From Bacillota bacterium (lineage in GTDB: Bacteria > Bacillota > Clostridia > Acetivibrionales > DSM-2933), in contig JAEYYB010000142.1 in the NCBI GenBank assembly GCA_023430975.1, positions 35,434 through 99,433 of the forward strand: DNA of 64,000 bases, read 5' to 3'. Both the position numbers and the translations under genes were made by a program. Positions 63,601-64,000 of this stretch are shown in pieces. Within the stretch, counting starts at the first letter, position 1; each line of letters opens with the position of its first letter. A model generated the notes under the pieces. That model was not told the origin of the DNA. It saw only the letters and a list, made by a program, of their open reading frames with translations, and ran no database searches.

Positions 63601-63686
63601 AACATGAAGATGCAGAGAATAACAGTAAGGATGATCTTGAATGGTTTATATTTCTCTATGTTCAAAGGTAATTTCTTTTGTTTCAA
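60672..63686 (-). CDS. O-antigen ligase/polymerase-like membrane protein with TPR and C-terminal domains
   Basis: 1004 residues from a TTG start with AGGTAGC upstream. About twelve membrane segments; a Wzy_C/O-antigen-ligase-type motif region lies around WFLGGGGGAWAALNFSYQSFLYWSTQAHNYFAQIAVECGVVG (about residues 530-570). A large extracytoplasmic insertion follows the tenth segment (residues about 345-500). After the last segment (about 690) a TPR-like region repeats NLPKVGSFYLNMGEIDKGLSLFDRAAKLRP-type units, then a beta-rich terminus (about 890-1004). It polymerises or transfers the polymer at the outer face. First gene of the operon, 22 bases before the wzz-like gene. Confidence 0.85.
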   Translation of the reverse strand: MKQKKLPLNIEKYKPFKIILTVILCIFMFFPPFLRGMYFEAEQIPAEIFIFIIFTAFWAYKFLIRDKRLLVTPIDYAAIAFTIVYFISVLLYIVGIRLAVAPRLAVIEWLKYCMYIAVFIMLSDLITTMKSKLAVLWVILGTSVGICIIGFDGATGQNIAKLINSITGSDTIFGTFVTHRIYSTLQYPNALASYLVAVFLVSITLSMIIKNRWLKIIPAVCSFIFLTTFVFTQSRGMIAVVPVAAVIFLIALPKGSRIKGVIYGFSSVICAGIISAMMYKYVMNNVGNESKIWILLFAGIVISAIINIVVSFASPVLEKLNWKIYAALFALGAIAAVVAVVVSMNSTEKLELVYPEGSESRVVSSLKSVVLEPGRDYKLVYDVDAKIKGDKPSAYSIIINYKRERDLVVNEREVHITQYNGLATKGIESRELPFKLPSDSKVVNITFRNDYSGTSSVFDNVKVVDAGSGKVAKNIALKYKYSLGNIPERVQMSFISRSLVERSIFNRDAMNMFKDRWFLGGGGGAWAALNFSYQSFLYWSTQAHNYFAQIAVECGVVGIIVLLFLIISIIAMFVSEIKYRRKSEVEERILQAALLAAILGMLMHSAVDFDFSLSAVFLLFWQLLGIFNSRYRNTPVEEEVETKNAIIGSLNKLAKIRTVNLHAFVMLTLSIIILFVPVFIKSANAKGRDAVGMSSSNTDQSITLMNSAAGFDPWMVEYKLDYVKLILSKQQKTQKDIDSAKDALKVAEKLAWNSVENLPKVGSFYLNMGEIDKGLSLFDRAAKLRPLRPEEWQQKLSAYYSVISYYIQSKEKTKAITFLDKALKVKDEAVEANKNNMNPFVLNAATLELYEKARYLKENQDKLESVNADKLVFSYIPGIDSDMNGKPDQFVSSGDNAVITEKENGILEVQSINGAKDGYIETRKLNFSPEKNYKIEVELTNEVSVKALPYGITGLSTGQESLISAGKVYSTQVSIPKDFKPSDNILRISAPEKLEIKSIRVVEM

Positions 63687-63730
63687 TGTAAGCTACCTGC
63701 CTTTCTGTAGATGGTACAATAAACAAAAGT

Positions 63731-63759
63731 ATTTTACCCTATATTTTGCTTTGTGTCAA
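63731..63759 (-). promoter_or_regulatory. Promoter of the polysaccharide operon
   Basis: On the minus strand a perfect TTGACA (63754-63759), a 17-base spacer and TAAAAT (63731-63736), about 45 bp upstream of the TTG start. The closest group II intron boundary is only about 13 bp beyond the -35 box. Confidence 0.75.
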
Positions 63760-63771
63760 ATTTGTTTTAAT

Positions 63772-64000
63772 CGAGTAGGAGGCGGTGGCTAACCGCCGTC
63801 CTCTCACACCACCGTACGTACCGTTCGGTATACGGCGGTTCGATAAGATTCTAATGGAACTGGCAAACTTGTCAGTTCTTTTCTTTTAGCGTATGACCGT
63901 TGCTCCACCCTTCCGTTGTTACCTCAGGATTCCATCCCTACTTCATTACGGATAGTCATAATACATATGGTTGTCTGTGTTCATAACAAGGTCAGCACTG
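63772..64000 (-). mobile_element. Group II intron, 3' end (domains V and VI), running off the window
   Basis: On the minus strand, domain V folds as ACCGCCGTA / TACGGTGGT with a two-base CG bulge, an inner TACC/GGTA stem and a GAAC loop (63808-63839), the hallmark 34-base catalytic helix. It is followed by a GC-rich hairpin (GGCGGTTAGCCACCGCC, about 63777-63800) as domain VI and the end CTCCTACTCGAT. The exact 3' splice site is not fixed. The reverse-transcriptase/maturase gene, if any, lies beyond 64000. Confidence 0.8.

Larger units (their letters stand above)
63687..64000. other. Polysaccharide operon promoter region and group II intron end
   Basis: 314 bp to the right edge. From left to right: the short leader of the 1004-residue gene, its promoter (63731-63759), the 3' end of a group II intron (about 63772-63842) and about 160 bp inside the intron. 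I cannot identify the intron's coding sequence from the visible part. Confidence 0.6.

Noticed and set aside
63472..63792. Plus-strand open frame across the 5' end of the ligase-like gene into the intron
   Set aside because: It overlaps a strong minus-strand gene, its promoter and the intron end, and shows no recognisable domain.
1..64000. tRNA, rRNA or CRISPR loci
   Set aside because: No cloverleaf, rRNA segments or spaced short repeats were recognised by reading.

Overview
The window comes from a low-GC, spore-forming, cellulosome-producing clostridium. The evidence is AT-rich intergenic DNA, two dockerin-bearing secreted proteins, strong GGAGG ribosome binding sites, sporulation genes (YtxC-like and Spo0E-like) and a WalRK operon of Firmicutes type. 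The dockerin style suggests the Acetivibrio / Pseudobacteroides cellulosolvens group, but that is a guess from memory and not a database result.

Layout. 1-4.9 kb: the 3' part of an RCC1-repeat dockerin protein, a calcium-loop protein and a small anchored protein of unknown role. 4.9-7.1 kb: a TetR regulator with its operator, a decayed 4Fe-4S membrane protein and a DUF1287 lipoprotein. 7.05-14.2 kb: a phosphate locus. The minus strand carries pstS-pstC-pstA-pstB-phoU-response regulator, followed by only the first 37 codons of a phoR-like kinase. The plus strand carries a DUF47-pit low-affinity system. A long array of Pho-box-like repeats lies between the two. 14.3-29.3 kb is mixed: a radical SAM-Nudix fusion, an L,D-transpeptidase, a BlaR1/BlaI pair, an APH-like kinase, YtxC, a candidate small RNA, a P-loop/Asp23 protein, an OGG-type glycosylase and a second dockerin protein that carries a chagasin-like domain. 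29.5-33.5 kb: an HD-GYP phosphodiesterase, a PH-domain protein, MsrAB and a methyltransferase. 33.6-42.3 kb: the Wal operon on the minus strand (walR, walK, an extra secreted protein, yycH, yycI, murA, walJ, rlmH). A small Spo0E-like gene lies upstream, divergent from walR. 42.8-63.7 kb: a 17-gene surface-polysaccharide operon on the minus strand with a complete dTDP-rhamnose pathway, Wzx, a Wzy/ligase-like protein, Wzz, several glycosyltransferases, an asparagine-synthase-like enzyme, a PglC-type initiating transferase and a CapD/PglF-type dehydratase. It is led by a TTGACA-N17-TAAAAT promoter. The 3' end (domains V and VI) of a group II intron sits directly upstream of that promoter and runs off the window.

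The most unusual signal is a set of three short palindromic repeat families, named A, B and C here. They lie in intergenic DNA, are often joined to the 3' ends of genes, and in several cases supply the stop codon and last residues of the neighbouring protein. Two C copies about 43 kb apart are identical over about 107 bp in opposite orientation, and a B copy is nested inside an A copy. This points to recent non-autonomous mobility, although no transposase is visible in the window.

How the genes work together. Phosphate supply, two-component control of the cell wall, polysaccharide assembly and sporulation regulators dominate. The phosphate regulon seems to have lost its cognate kinase here, so its response regulator may now be driven by another kinase.
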